Shown here: positions 17,980 through 25,487 of the stretch, piece after piece
Numbering within the stretch: the first letter of the stretch is position 1
Layout: each line of letters opens with the position of its first letter
From: Candidatus Bathyarchaeota archaeon
GTDB taxonomy: Archaea; Thermoproteota; Bathyarchaeia; Bathyarchaeales; Bathycorpusculaceae
Direction of reading: 5' to 3'
DNA length: 36,637 nt
Assembly: GCA_003165195.1 (NCBI GenBank)
Contig: PLSP01000085.1
Location: 1 to 36,637 of the forward strand
Notes under the pieces: model-generated
Databases searched by the model: none
The model's input: the letters and a program-made list of their open reading frames with translations, nothing else
What the model was told of the DNA's origin: nothing
Made by a program: the position numbers and the translations under genes

Positions 17980-18758
17980 CTTTGGGTTCTCCAGGCGTCA
18001 AAGTGCGATTCAGCTTTTTTGAGGACCTCGGTTGATACTACGCCTATTAAAGCCACGACTAAAATGACGGCCAGCATCTTATCCGTCTGGAAAGTACCTC
18101 CATATCTTGCTATTAACCAGCCTAACCCTGCTGTAGACGCAACAAGTTCAGCCGCTATAGCACCTACTAATGCTCTGCCTAGAGCCAATCTTAGACCTGA
18201 CAGGATATAAGGAAAAGCACCAGGAACCACAACCGTTGAGAATAGATTCCATTTGCTGGCTCCAAATGATTTTCCAACTTTTAATAAAGATTCATCAGCT
18301 CTTTTAACCCCAGTCATAGTGTTTAGTATGATGGGAAAAATTGCTATGAAAACAACTGTTACTATTTTAGATGTTATGCCTATGCCAAACCATAAAATAA
18401 TTAATGGAATAACTGCAATGAAAGGAATAGAGTAAGTCATAGAGAGAAGTGGATCTAGTGCAAAGTTGACCTTGCGCGTCCACCCCATCAGCAGTCCTAC
18501 TGGGATTCCTATCGCTATCGCTATTGCCAAGCCTATAAGAAATTCTATTGTAGTAATCTCAAGATGTGGCCAAATCATTCCCGAAGCAAACAGGGTATAA
18601 TCAGCTTTTAAAACAGATGAAAGCGGCGGCAGAATTATCTTGTTGGTTCGTTCTCCAATCAGCTGCCAAGCTATGAGAACTACTCCAATCCCTGAAACGC
18701 CCAAGATAGCTTTTTCATGGTTTTTGATTATACGCGGTATTTTAATCACGTATTTCAC
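17976..18758 (-). CDS. Sulfonate/taurine/nitrate-type ABC importer permease (SsuC/TauC-like)
   Basis: 260 residues, about six membrane segments, with the EAA loop near GKSFGASKWNLFSTVVVPGAFPY (given as GKSFGASKWNLF and VVVPGAFPY) and the family start segment LIAWQLIGERTNK. The frame opens at GTG 18758 overlapping the flavoprotein stop (GTGA). GTG 18749 with GGTGA 5 nt upstream is an equally good start. It works with the ATPase at 17170 and the binding protein at 20334. The substrate cannot be read from the sequence; sulfonates fit the regulon. Confidence 0.92.
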   Translation of the reverse strand: MKYVIKIPRIIKNHEKAILGVSGIGVVLIAWQLIGERTNKIILPPLSSVLKADYTLFASGMIWPHLEITTIEFLIGLAIAIAIGIPVGLLMGWTRKVNFALDPLLSMTYSIPFIAVIPLIILWFGIGITSKIVTVVFIAIFPIILNTMTGVKRADESLLKVGKSFGASKWNLFSTVVVPGAFPYILSGLRLALGRALVGAIAAELVASTAGLGWLIARYGGTFQTDKMLAVILVVALIGVVSTEVLKKAESHFDAWRTQR

Positions 18759-20329
18759 CTGTTAATAGCTGAGGCATATTTTGCTCCTCTGTAGATCGGC
18801 TTTTCAGCAGCTGCATGTTCACCGGCTATACGACCTTCAACGAAACATTCTGCTATATTGCCTCCAAGCTGGTATAGGTGGCCATAAAAAGAACCAAGCT
18901 CACCCGCAGCGTAGAGTCTTGAAATCGGGTTACCGTAGGAGTCGACAATCTGTTGTTTCTCGTTGTGTTCTGGTCCACCCTGCGTGTTAGTAATAATTGG
19001 CCACGCTTGGATTGCGTAGAAGGGTGGTTCTTTGATGGAAACCATTGTCCCTATTTCTCTTTTAAAGTCAAGATCTTCGCCTTTTTCATAGAACTGGTTC
19101 CACTGGGTCACGGTTTTCTCAAGTGTGGAGGGGTCTACGGTTATTTTTGCCGCTAACTCCTCAAGTGTATCTGCTTTTATAATCCAGCCTTTTTCAATCT
19201 CAGCACCGTTGTCTTCGCTCCACTGGTAAGTCGCGTCTGTTGTTGTAAGCAGGGGACTTGCAATAGGTCTTAGTTTTCTTCCTGACTCGTCAAATATGAG
19301 GTAACAGGGTATCCTTGGAAAATCCTGAATTTCCGAATCATAGAACTCTAGTGCGCGGTGTCCAGTGTCTTGTGGAGCTCGAGGGTACTCATTCATGAAT
19401 CGCTTCCCGAACTTGTCCACGTTTATCCAAGGCATTCTTAAATTGGGATTTCTAAAGCCGCCCAGTGAGAAACGGAAAGCAACCGGAAACTCTGGAAACT
19501 TGAAACCGTACGAACCATGAAAGTGCCACATATGCCAAAGGGCAGCACCAACCTTTTGTGCCATAATCACTCCGTCCCCTGTATTGCTTAGAGGGGCCAT
19601 GGAATAGACTGGTTGAGCTTCAAAATACTGGAGCTTGAGCCACTCATTATGTTCAAAGCCACCACTAGCTAAGATTACCGCTCGTTTAGCTGTAATTGTT
19701 ACTTTCCTGCCTTTGCTCTCAGCTATAACGCCTGTTATGTTCCCTGAAGAGTCCTGCAACAAACTCTTGGCAGGAGTTTCAAGCAGCACAGGGATTTTTC
19801 TTGAATCTACGTTATCCATAACAAATTTCATTAGTCGTTGTCCTGCGGCGTTACGTGCAAGTATCCAGCGGAAACCTGTGAAACCTGGGATCTCGCTTAT
19901 CATAAGTGCGCCGCCGACGGATTTGGCGCCTGGCAAGTTAGGATATGTAGCGCCGGATGTGTCGCCAGTAAGGTGGCGCACAAAGACTTTTGCTTGGTCG
20001 GTTTTTGCTAATTCTTCAAAAAACTTTGGAAGATCAAATAGACCTTGAGCCATCGCTTGAACAACTTTCGAGTTCACTGTTCCGCTAGAGAGTCTTGTTA
20101 GGTACTTTACAGCGTCGTCAACATCGGATGCATAGATTGCTGCTCCTCCAGCTAGAATGGAACAGCCACCTGGATGAGGTGTTTTTTCTAGGATTAGTAC
20201 TTCAGCGCCGGCATCGTGGGCAGAGATGGCGGAGACTCCACCAGCTAAGCCATATCCTACGACTATGACATCGACTTCTCTATTCCCTTCATTGTGCTCT
20301 GTTGGTTTATCAAGCGATGGATTAGTCAT
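18755..20329 (-). CDS. FAD_binding_2 flavoprotein (fumarate reductase / 3-ketosteroid dehydrogenase-like)
   Basis: About 524 residues. The FAD Rossmann motif VIVVGYGLAGGVSAISAHDAG (written VIVVGYGLAGG and VSAISAHDAG) leads to LILEKTPHPGG, AVILASGGFEHN and the C-terminal FAD segment LYAAGELGS with GGNIAECFVEGRIAG. No signal peptide or heme motif is seen, so it is probably cytosolic. The start ATG 20329 is chosen because GGAG precedes it; the frame is open to 20359 but would overlap the binding-protein gene. It sits inside an importer operon between binding protein and permease, so it probably acts on the imported compound, perhaps as a dehydrogenase or reductase. The real substrate is unknown. 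Confidence 0.88.
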   Translation of the reverse strand: MTNPSLDKPTEHNEGNREVDVIVVGYGLAGGVSAISAHDAGAEVLILEKTPHPGGCSILAGGAAIYASDVDDAVKYLTRLSSGTVNSKVVQAMAQGLFDLPKFFEELAKTDQAKVFVRHLTGDTSGATYPNLPGAKSVGGALMISEIPGFTGFRWILARNAAGQRLMKFVMDNVDSRKIPVLLETPAKSLLQDSSGNITGVIAESKGRKVTITAKRAVILASGGFEHNEWLKLQYFEAQPVYSMAPLSNTGDGVIMAQKVGAALWHMWHFHGSYGFKFPEFPVAFRFSLGGFRNPNLRMPWINVDKFGKRFMNEYPRAPQDTGHRALEFYDSEIQDFPRIPCYLIFDESGRKLRPIASPLLTTTDATYQWSEDNGAEIEKGWIIKADTLEELAAKITVDPSTLEKTVTQWNQFYEKGEDLDFKREIGTMVSIKEPPFYAIQAWPIITNTQGGPEHNEKQQIVDSYGNPISRLYAAGELGSFYGHLYQLGGNIAECFVEGRIAGEHAAAEKPIYRGAKYASAINR

Positions 20330-20333
20330 TGTT

Positions 20334-21542
20334 TTATTCTCCATTCGGTGCGTAGCCATAAGCTATGATTTGGCTGAGCGGAATAGCCTGCGGTATCACG
20401 TTTAACTGTACCATCCAATTTATGGTTGAATTCAATCCGGCTTCATGACCCCCAAATTGACCGAAAGTTGGGCTAATATTCCAAGTTAATATTGTGTCAT
20501 GAACATTGATAGTCGCTTCTGATTCGGAAACATCGTATTTGCTTGCGTAAAATGATGCAGCGCTATTTGGGTCAGCGGAAATCTGTTGTTCTGCAAGTAG
20601 AATAACTTGTCCGAAGCGTTTCAAAGCAGGTCCATTTGCGTTAAGGAACGCAGTATCAGTAAAGTACACTGATCCTCCAAAGCCAGGCAAATCTAGACTG
20701 ACAACTGATATAGTTTTAAGGTCGCCTTGTTCATCTACACTTGATTGAGCGGTTACTCCTGCATCGATGGTTCCAGCTTCAATAGCTGGAATTAAACCAG
20801 TGTTGCCTACCTGTATGATGGTGAGATCTTTATCGGGGTTTAAACCGTACTTTGTAACTAATGCTCTTAGGCTAAGGTCTGAGCCGCTGCCGAATGAGGA
20901 TACTCCAACCGTTTTACCCTTCAGGTCGGTGACTGAATTAATGGGTGAACTGTCTTTAACTGCTACAACGAATTGGTTGGTGGCATCGAGAAGGAAGCCT
21001 TTAAGGTCTGCACCGTTTGCCACCGAGGAAGATAACAAAGAGAAATCACCCTCATGCATGTCGCTACTGCCAGCAATGATTGCCTGAGTTGCCGCGCTTC
21101 CACTGTTAGCGGTCCACGGTTCAACGTTTAGGCTTGCTTGTGTGAAAAGGCCTTTTGCTACTGCCCAATCTACAGCTAAGTTGCCTGTTGAAAATTCGCT
21201 AATTCGTATCGTTGTTACTGGTAATGGGGTTCCTGTCGGCTGTGGTGTTCCTGTAGCTGTCGGCAGTGGTGTGCTTGTCGGAGTTGCTGTTATAACTGGC
21301 GTTGTTGAAGTACTTCCTGGAGTCGGATTTGCGGTGATTATTGGGGATGGTGATGACGCAACTGATGGTGTGGGTGTGGGCACAGATGTTGATGTCTGAA
21401 CTGAGTCTGCGTTTTGTGAATGAATATAAACTGCTACTAATGAGATAGCAATTATTGCAATGATAACAACTGCCAAGTATTTGAGCCGGTTCTTGTTTAA
21501 TGTGTTTTGGATTTTGTTGGACATTTTTTTAATTAACTCCAT
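20334..21542 (-). CDS. Membrane-anchored substrate-binding protein, SsuA/NMT1-like
   Basis: 402 residues. One hydrophobic anchor (about 24-43), then a Ser/Thr/Pro-rich linker (about 50-108, repeated TPTP/PTGTP units) of the kind that tethers archaeal binding proteins and is often glycosylated, then a periplasmic-binding fold: TIRISEFSTGNLAVDWAVAKG, SGSAATQAIIAGSSDM, LKGKTVGVSSFGSGSDL (each under family SsuA/TauA/NMT1). The frame begins at ATG 21542; ATG 21524 (MSNKIQN) with GGAG 12 nt upstream is an alternative. First gene of the operon with flavoprotein, permease and ATPase. It has a doubled operator directly upstream. Confidence 0.9.
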   Translation of the reverse strand: MELIKKMSNKIQNTLNKNRLKYLAVVIIAIIAISLVAVYIHSQNADSVQTSTSVPTPTPSVASSPSPIITANPTPGSTSTTPVITATPTSTPLPTATGTPQPTGTPLPVTTIRISEFSTGNLAVDWAVAKGLFTQASLNVEPWTANSGSAATQAIIAGSSDMHEGDFSLLSSSVANGADLKGFLLDATNQFVVAVKDSSPINSVTDLKGKTVGVSSFGSGSDLSLRALVTKYGLNPDKDLTIIQVGNTGLIPAIEAGTIDAGVTAQSSVDEQGDLKTISVVSLDLPGFGGSVYFTDTAFLNANGPALKRFGQVILLAEQQISADPNSAASFYASKYDVSESEATINVHDTILTWNISPTFGQFGGHEAGLNSTINWMVQLNVIPQAIPLSQIIAYGYAPNGE

Positions 21543-21550
21543 TGGTGTTA

Positions 21551-21612
21551 ATAACAGCGTTATTCTATAACGGCGTTATAAGAATTTTTGCAAACTTTAT
21601 TCCAAAAAGAAT
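21551..21612 (-). promoter_or_regulatory. Bipartite sulfur-regulon element with tandem 13-mers (Ssu-like operon)
   Basis: ATAACAGCGTTAT (21551-21563) and ATAACGGCGTTAT (21567-21579), 16 bp apart centre to centre, plus ATTCCAAAAAGAAT (21599-21612), 32.5 bp from the second 13-mer. TTTTTGCA lies between. This is the only element in the window with two 13-mers, and it stands before the importer operon. A lone further ATTCCAAACAGAAT is found at 21693-21706. Confidence 0.85.
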
Positions 21613-21816
21613 AGTCCAAACAGCACAACCGCCCAACGCAATGATTTATTAACCAAAACGCCGCAAAATCAGCCGATTTCCCAGCAAAGCCTATTCCAAA
21701 CAGAATAAAAAACTCAAAACAATTTTAATGCCCCAGTCCCAACTCTCTTGTTATCGACAAAATAAAGCCGTAACAAAATTGAGTTACATTAAAGCTTTGA
21801 ATGGCGAGAAACATTA

Positions 21817-21829
21817 ATAACAGCGTTAT
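21817..21829 (+). promoter_or_regulatory. Sulfur-regulon palindrome before the sulfite reductase gene
   Basis: ATAACAGCGTTAT, 62 nt upstream of the preferred start ATG 21891. The reading frame is open through it (earlier ATGs at 21801 and 21834), but an operator here argues that those ATGs are not the translated start. The partner repeat ATTCCAAACAGAAT (21693-21706) lies much farther away than usual. Confidence 0.7.
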
Positions 21830-21890
21830 AGCCATGTTTCCGTCAACAATCCCCACCCAAGCCAACAAACTCACGTTAATGGTGAAAAAA

Positions 21891-23360
21891 ATGAGTCCAC
21901 AAAAAAACCAACTTTCAACTTCATTGGAAGATATTTTAAAATTCGCCAACAGATACTCTCTTGGGAGCGAAAAAGGCGAAGGTTCAAAACATTTTCTTCG
22001 AATAAAAATTCCCAACGGTATACTAACAACACAGCAATTCAGAAAAATCGCTGACCTCTCCGAAAAACATGGCAGAAAATATACTGAAATCACAGACCGC
22101 CAAGACATACAACTCCACTGGATAGAAGCAGACGAGGGTCCCACCATTTTTGCGCAGCTCCAAGAATTAGGCTTTACCACAGACAGATGTGGGCAAGGCT
22201 ATCCTGGAGTGGGACATGGAGACGTAAGAAACATTGAAGGCTGTCCAGTGGCGGGGGTAGACAAAGACGAATTAATCGACACATCGCCAATGGCAAAAGA
22301 GCTTGACGAGTTCTTTTCAGGAAACAAAGACTTCGAAGACTTGCCAAAAAAATTCAAGATTTCCATATCCGGTTGCTGTTTAAACTGTCCCAGCCCAGAA
22401 GCCTATGACCTATCGTTTATGGCTCTCAAGAAGCCTTCTGGAAAAGTCGGTTTCATCGTTTTTGTAGGTGGAACACTGGGGTCTCAACCGAAAATCGCTC
22501 AGCAACTCAACGTCTTTGTAGAGCCTGAACTGGTTGTTGATTTTGCGAAGGCGGTTGTTGAAATTTTTAGGGATACTGGGCGACGGGAAGAGAAGGCAAA
22601 GTCGCGTTTCCGATGGTTGGTTGAAGAGTGGGGCACCGATAAACTGCGGTTGGCTATTGAGGAAAAGCTGGAAAAAACGTTGGAGCCCTATGAACTTGAA
22701 CGCTTAAACATTAAACAAGCAGAACACATTGGGGTGAATCCTCAAAAACAAAAAGGCTTATTCTACGTTAACATGCCTATTTTGGGCGGAGTATTAAATG
22801 CCGACCTCATGCGTGAAATAGCCAAGATAGCAGACGAATACGGTAGCGGCGATGTTCGTTTAACACCTTACCAAAACCTCATAATAATCAACATACCCAA
22901 ACAGCACCTTAACTCCGTTGCAGGCAGACTTAAGCAACTTGGTTTTCCCATAAACGGTTCAGCTTTAAGATGGACAACCATAGCTTGCGCAGGAAACTTT
23001 TGTGCTAAAGCACCCGAAGCCCCAAAACAGCGAGCAAAGGAAGTCATCGATTACTTGGAACAATCAGGCAAAAACTTCAGCCCCAATCTACGTATTGGAC
23101 TAAGCGGGTGCCCGAATGGTTGTTCTAGACACTTATTGGCCGATATTGGCTTGCAAGGTGTACATTCATCTGTAGACGGGAAGCCTGCGGCAACCTACAA
23201 CCTGTTCATAGGCGGAGCTTTAGCGCCGGTTTCCGCGTTAGGTAAACTAGACAAACAAGGCGTAAAAGCTGAAGAAGTCAAACTTGAAGTGGAAAAAACC
23301 GTTACTTTGCATGCAAACAAAACAATTGAGCCTTCAAATCAAAACATGAAAAGTCGCTAA
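21891..23360 (+). CDS. Siroheme [4Fe-4S] sulfite/nitrite reductase (assimilatory type)
   Basis: 489 residues from ATG 21891, chosen because GGTGA lies 5 nt upstream; the frame is open to 21801. Two repeats of the NirA/CysI fold: N-half ITDRQDIQLHW, VRNIEGCPVAGVD, FKISISGCCLNC; C-half VRLTPYQNLIIINI, IACAGNFC and GLSGCPNGCSRH. Cluster/siroheme cysteines are 366, 371, 407 and 411. The second pair has the normal C-x3-C spacing, but the first is C-x4-C where C-x5-C is usual. It would reduce sulfite to sulfide (or nitrite to ammonia) with ferredoxin-type electrons. Placement between an Ssu-like importer and sulfide-fixing genes favours sulfite. A run of T follows the stop. Confidence 0.92.
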   Translation: MSPQKNQLSTSLEDILKFANRYSLGSEKGEGSKHFLRIKIPNGILTTQQFRKIADLSEKHGRKYTEITDRQDIQLHWIEADEGPTIFAQLQELGFTTDRCGQGYPGVGHGDVRNIEGCPVAGVDKDELIDTSPMAKELDEFFSGNKDFEDLPKKFKISISGCCLNCPSPEAYDLSFMALKKPSGKVGFIVFVGGTLGSQPKIAQQLNVFVEPELVVDFAKAVVEIFRDTGRREEKAKSRFRWLVEEWGTDKLRLAIEEKLEKTLEPYELERLNIKQAEHIGVNPQKQKGLFYVNMPILGGVLNADLMREIAKIADEYGSGDVRLTPYQNLIIINIPKQHLNSVAGRLKQLGFPINGSALRWTTIACAGNFCAKAPEAPKQRAKEVIDYLEQSGKNFSPNLRIGLSGCPNGCSRHLLADIGLQGVHSSVDGKPAATYNLFIGGALAPVSALGKLDKQGVKAEEVKLEVEKTVTLHANKTIEPSNQNMKSR

Positions 23361-23382
23361 TTTTTTTTGTCTTTATTTTTTA
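23361..23382. terminator. T-rich terminator between convergent genes
   Basis: Two T-runs (23361-23368 and 23376-23380) begin right after the sulfite reductase stop, in the short gap to the convergent TusA-like gene whose stop lies at 23373. Oligo-T tracts are sufficient for termination in archaea. Confidence 0.45.
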
Positions 23383-23636
23383 ATGTGAACAATAATTTTC
23401 CAAGTCTTTTGATCTAAATTAACTACCTCGGCTACTTCGTATCCTCTGTCTTTTAGGGCAGGCGGTATGTCCCTTACTGAGGGCGGATTATTGAGCACCA
23501 CTTCGAGGGTGTCATTTGGTGAGAGTTTTTCCAAGGCTCGGGTAACCAGCACTTGGGGGTAGGGGCAGGTGAGTTCTTGAACGTCTAGGGTGTAATGTTT
23601 TTCGCCGATTTTTTTGGGAGTATAGTCAGTTGCCAT
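23373..23636 (-). CDS. TusA-family sulfur carrier protein (second copy)
   Basis: 87 residues from ATG 23636 (the frame opens at TTG 23651). The core YTLDVQELTCPYPQVLVTRALEKL contains the CPxP motif (LTCPYP), the persulfide-carrying site of TusA/YeeD-like proteins. It is divergent from the CysK-like gene across one 13-mer palindrome and convergent with sulfite reductase. It differs in sequence from the first TusA-like protein (1161-1397), so the two may serve different donors or acceptors. Confidence 0.87.
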   Translation of the reverse strand: MATDYTPKKIGEKHYTLDVQELTCPYPQVLVTRALEKLSPNDTLEVVLNNPPSVRDIPPALKDRGYEVAEVVNLDQKTWKIIVHIKK

Positions 23637-23655
23637 ATTGTTTCCCAACAAATTT

Positions 23656-23668
23656 ATAACAGTGTTAT
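23656..23668. promoter_or_regulatory. Shared divergent sulfur-regulon palindrome
   Basis: ATAACAGTGTTAT, 20 nt from the TusA-like ATG (minus) and 16 nt from the CysK-like ATG (plus). Its symmetric position lets one bound dimer control both genes; the short distances imply nearly leaderless transcripts in both directions. No ATTCC partner repeat is seen. Confidence 0.75.
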
Positions 23669-23684
23669 TAATAAGACTTTAGCC

Positions 23685-24824
23685 ATGCTCCATGAATTCA
23701 ATCAATACCTCAAAGATCTAAACCAAAAAGAATTCTACCATTGGCTAAAAGAAACCGGCATAGGCTTCACCCCACTGGCACGCTTGCCTAAACAAATCAA
23801 CCCCTTCGACGACCACATAAGCATCTTCGCCAAACTTGAATACACCAACTTCGCCGAATCCATAAAAGCGCGAGCGTTTGCAACGATGTATTATTTGAAC
23901 AAGGTCTCCGGGCGAATGAACAATAAATCCAAAGTTATAGCTGCTACATCAGGCAACTTTGGCTTAGCTGGATCTTACCTGTTGCGTGACCAGTTCTCTT
24001 TCACTGTAAACATGTCTGAGAAAGGGGCAAAAGAAAATGTGGATCTATCAACAAAACTAGTAGAAAATGGAGCCAAAATTGAAACTTTCTCAGATGGTTA
24101 TTGCCCAACAGTGGGCGCAAAAAGAGGAGAAGCCATAGCAGCAGCTAGGTTCGTGGAGAAAATTGACTCACAAGTGATAAATTATGATCAATATGACGAT
24201 TGGGCAAACCCGTTGTCCCACTATCTAACCACGGGACCTGAAATTTACCATCAGACAAACGGCAAACTAACTCATTTTATTTCAAGCCTTGGAACTTGCG
24301 CAACCATGATTGGAATTGGCACGTTCCTCAAAGAGGTAAATCCGCAATTAAAGCTGGTCGGTCTATTTCCACAACAGGACCACCACCAGCTAGGACTAAG
24401 AAGCAAGGAAGAGTTGGGCGCAACACGGTTTTTCGGAGAAGCACAAAAGCTGTGCGACCAGTTGACTGAAGTTAGTGACAAAAACGCATACAACACCATG
24501 TTGAAGCTATGGGATCTAAGTATTCCCGCAGGCATTTCAAGCGGCGCAAACATTTGGGGAGCATTAGATGTAGCCAAGGAACTTTATGAAAGCAATAAGC
24601 AGGGGTTAATTGTTACGGTTATTCCAGACTCATGCGAGAACTATAACAGCTTTTTTAAAACTCATTTTGAAAACGTTACAGGCAAGAAATTCCAAGGCGG
24701 CATTTACAAAAAATATGAAGAGGCAGCAATTAAGGCTCAGCAAGCAAGAAAAGAGCATTTAGCTGAGCTAAAGGGTGGAACTAATGAGGTGTTTAATTCT
24801 TTGACAAATAGTGGAAGAACGTAG
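23685..24824 (+). CDS. Cysteine synthase / cystathionine beta-synthase family PLP enzyme
   Basis: 379 residues, fold type II PLP enzyme. Landmarks: the PLP lysine Lys61 in NFAESIKARA, the substrate loop TSGNFG (88-93), the phosphate-binding-type SLGTCATMIG and IPAGISSGAN. CysK normally has TSGNTG and a GTGGT loop, so this is a divergent member. The acceptor could be O-acetylserine, O-phosphoserine or another activated amino acid. The start ATG 23685 is chosen because the operator 23656-23668 lies just upstream; the frame is open to 23595 but that part overlaps the divergent TusA-like gene. It follows sulfite reductase and TusA-like genes, which suits a sulfide-using role. Confidence 0.85.
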   Translation: MLHEFNQYLKDLNQKEFYHWLKETGIGFTPLARLPKQINPFDDHISIFAKLEYTNFAESIKARAFATMYYLNKVSGRMNNKSKVIAATSGNFGLAGSYLLRDQFSFTVNMSEKGAKENVDLSTKLVENGAKIETFSDGYCPTVGAKRGEAIAAARFVEKIDSQVINYDQYDDWANPLSHYLTTGPEIYHQTNGKLTHFISSLGTCATMIGIGTFLKEVNPQLKLVGLFPQQDHHQLGLRSKEELGATRFFGEAQKLCDQLTEVSDKNAYNTMLKLWDLSIPAGISSGANIWGALDVAKELYESNKQGLIVTVIPDSCENYNSFFKTHFENVTGKKFQGGIYKKYEEAAIKAQQARKEHLAELKGGTNEVFNSLTNSGRT

Positions 24825-24864
24825 CTCTATGAGAAAACTATCGTTTAGACTCTGCAAACTTGTC

Positions 24865-25194
24865 TTAGTTCTCTATTAAAGTCAATGTCAGTTTAGCTTT
24901 GACGTTGGATATATCTTTGATCCTGTTGGAAACTACTTCTTTTAGTTTTTTGAACGATTCGGCTTCTACAATGGCGATGATATCGTATTTTCCTTTTATG
25001 GGGTAGACTTCGTTGACACCTTTAACTGCCTTGAGATCCTTTATCACTCTAAGAGTGTCATCCGGTGCTGTGTTTATCAGCAAAAGGGCTTTTTGCGGGT
25101 TTTTTGGGTTTTGACGTTGTTTGTGGAGTTCTGTTAACGAGAATTCCGCAAAAACTTGATTGCTTTGGTCAAACGTTTGTTGGGTTTTCTGCAA
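24865..25194 (-). CDS. Stand-alone Lrp/AsnC ligand-binding (RAM) domain protein
   Basis: 109 residues. Residues about 33-109 match the Lrp/AsnC effector domain (ALLLINTAPDDTLRVIKDLKAVKGVNEVYPIKGKYDI, given in part as ALLLINTAPDD, VKGVNEVYPIKGKYDI, then AKLTLTLIEN). The first 30 residues are polar and Gln-rich and contain no helix-turn-helix. TTG start at 25194 with GGGAGG at 7 nt. Such domains bind amino acids and multimerise; without a DNA-binding part it may modulate another regulator or sense methionine/cysteine. It follows a 35-codon ORF downstream of a bipartite operator. Confidence 0.85.
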   Translation of the reverse strand: MQKTQQTFDQSNQVFAEFSLTELHKQRQNPKNPQKALLLINTAPDDTLRVIKDLKAVKGVNEVYPIKGKYDIIAIVEAESFKKLKEVVSNRIKDISNVKAKLTLTLIEN

Positions 25195-25196
25195 GG

Positions 25197-25304
25197 TTAA
25201 TCCTCCCAGAGTTCATTTTGTAGTTTTACTAGAACCTTGTTTGGGTTGGTGAGTGTTTTCTTTACGGTTAGGTTTTTTTGTGTTTGAATTTTTTGTTGGG
25301 GCAT
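25197..25304 (-). CDS. 35-residue small ORF upstream of the RAM-domain gene
   Basis: ATG 25304 to TAA 25197; begins MPQQKIQTQKNLTVKK and ends QNELWED. AGAGGCG lies 13 nt upstream of the ATG. The end of this ORF contains the GGGAGG that serves the RAM-domain gene 2 nt downstream, so the two are probably coupled. The 13-mer is 33 nt upstream, the same distance as for livH. No known domain; rich in Gln, Lys, Asn and Thr. Confidence 0.5.
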   Translation of the reverse strand: MPQQKIQTQKNLTVKKTLTNPNKVLVKLQNELWED

Positions 25305-25337
25305 TTTATTTTTCGCCTCTTTTTGATACTGATCAGT

Positions 25338-25383
25338 ATAACGCTGTTATATCATTTCTTGATAATTATATTCCAAAAAGAAT
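25338..25383 (-). promoter_or_regulatory. Bipartite sulfur-regulon promoter element (RAM-domain operon)
   Basis: ATAACGCTGTTAT (25338-25350) and ATTCCAAAAAGAAT (25370-25383), 32.5 bp centre to centre, oriented toward the 35-codon ORF and the RAM-domain gene. The TGCA tract is weaker here (TTCTTGATAA). Confidence 0.83.
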
Positions 25384-25487
25384 ATCCGCCAAAAACGAAA
25401 GAAGACTTAAAAACCACCGAAAATGTCGCCCAAAAAGTCGCGCTACTAGTCATCTGCTAGATGTTTTAAAGACCCATACGTGTTTCG

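Noticed and set aside
19725-19738. ATAACGCCTGTTAT, similar to the regulon palindrome
   Set aside because: It has a 4-nt centre instead of 3 and lies inside conserved coding sequence of the flavoprotein, with no promoter context.
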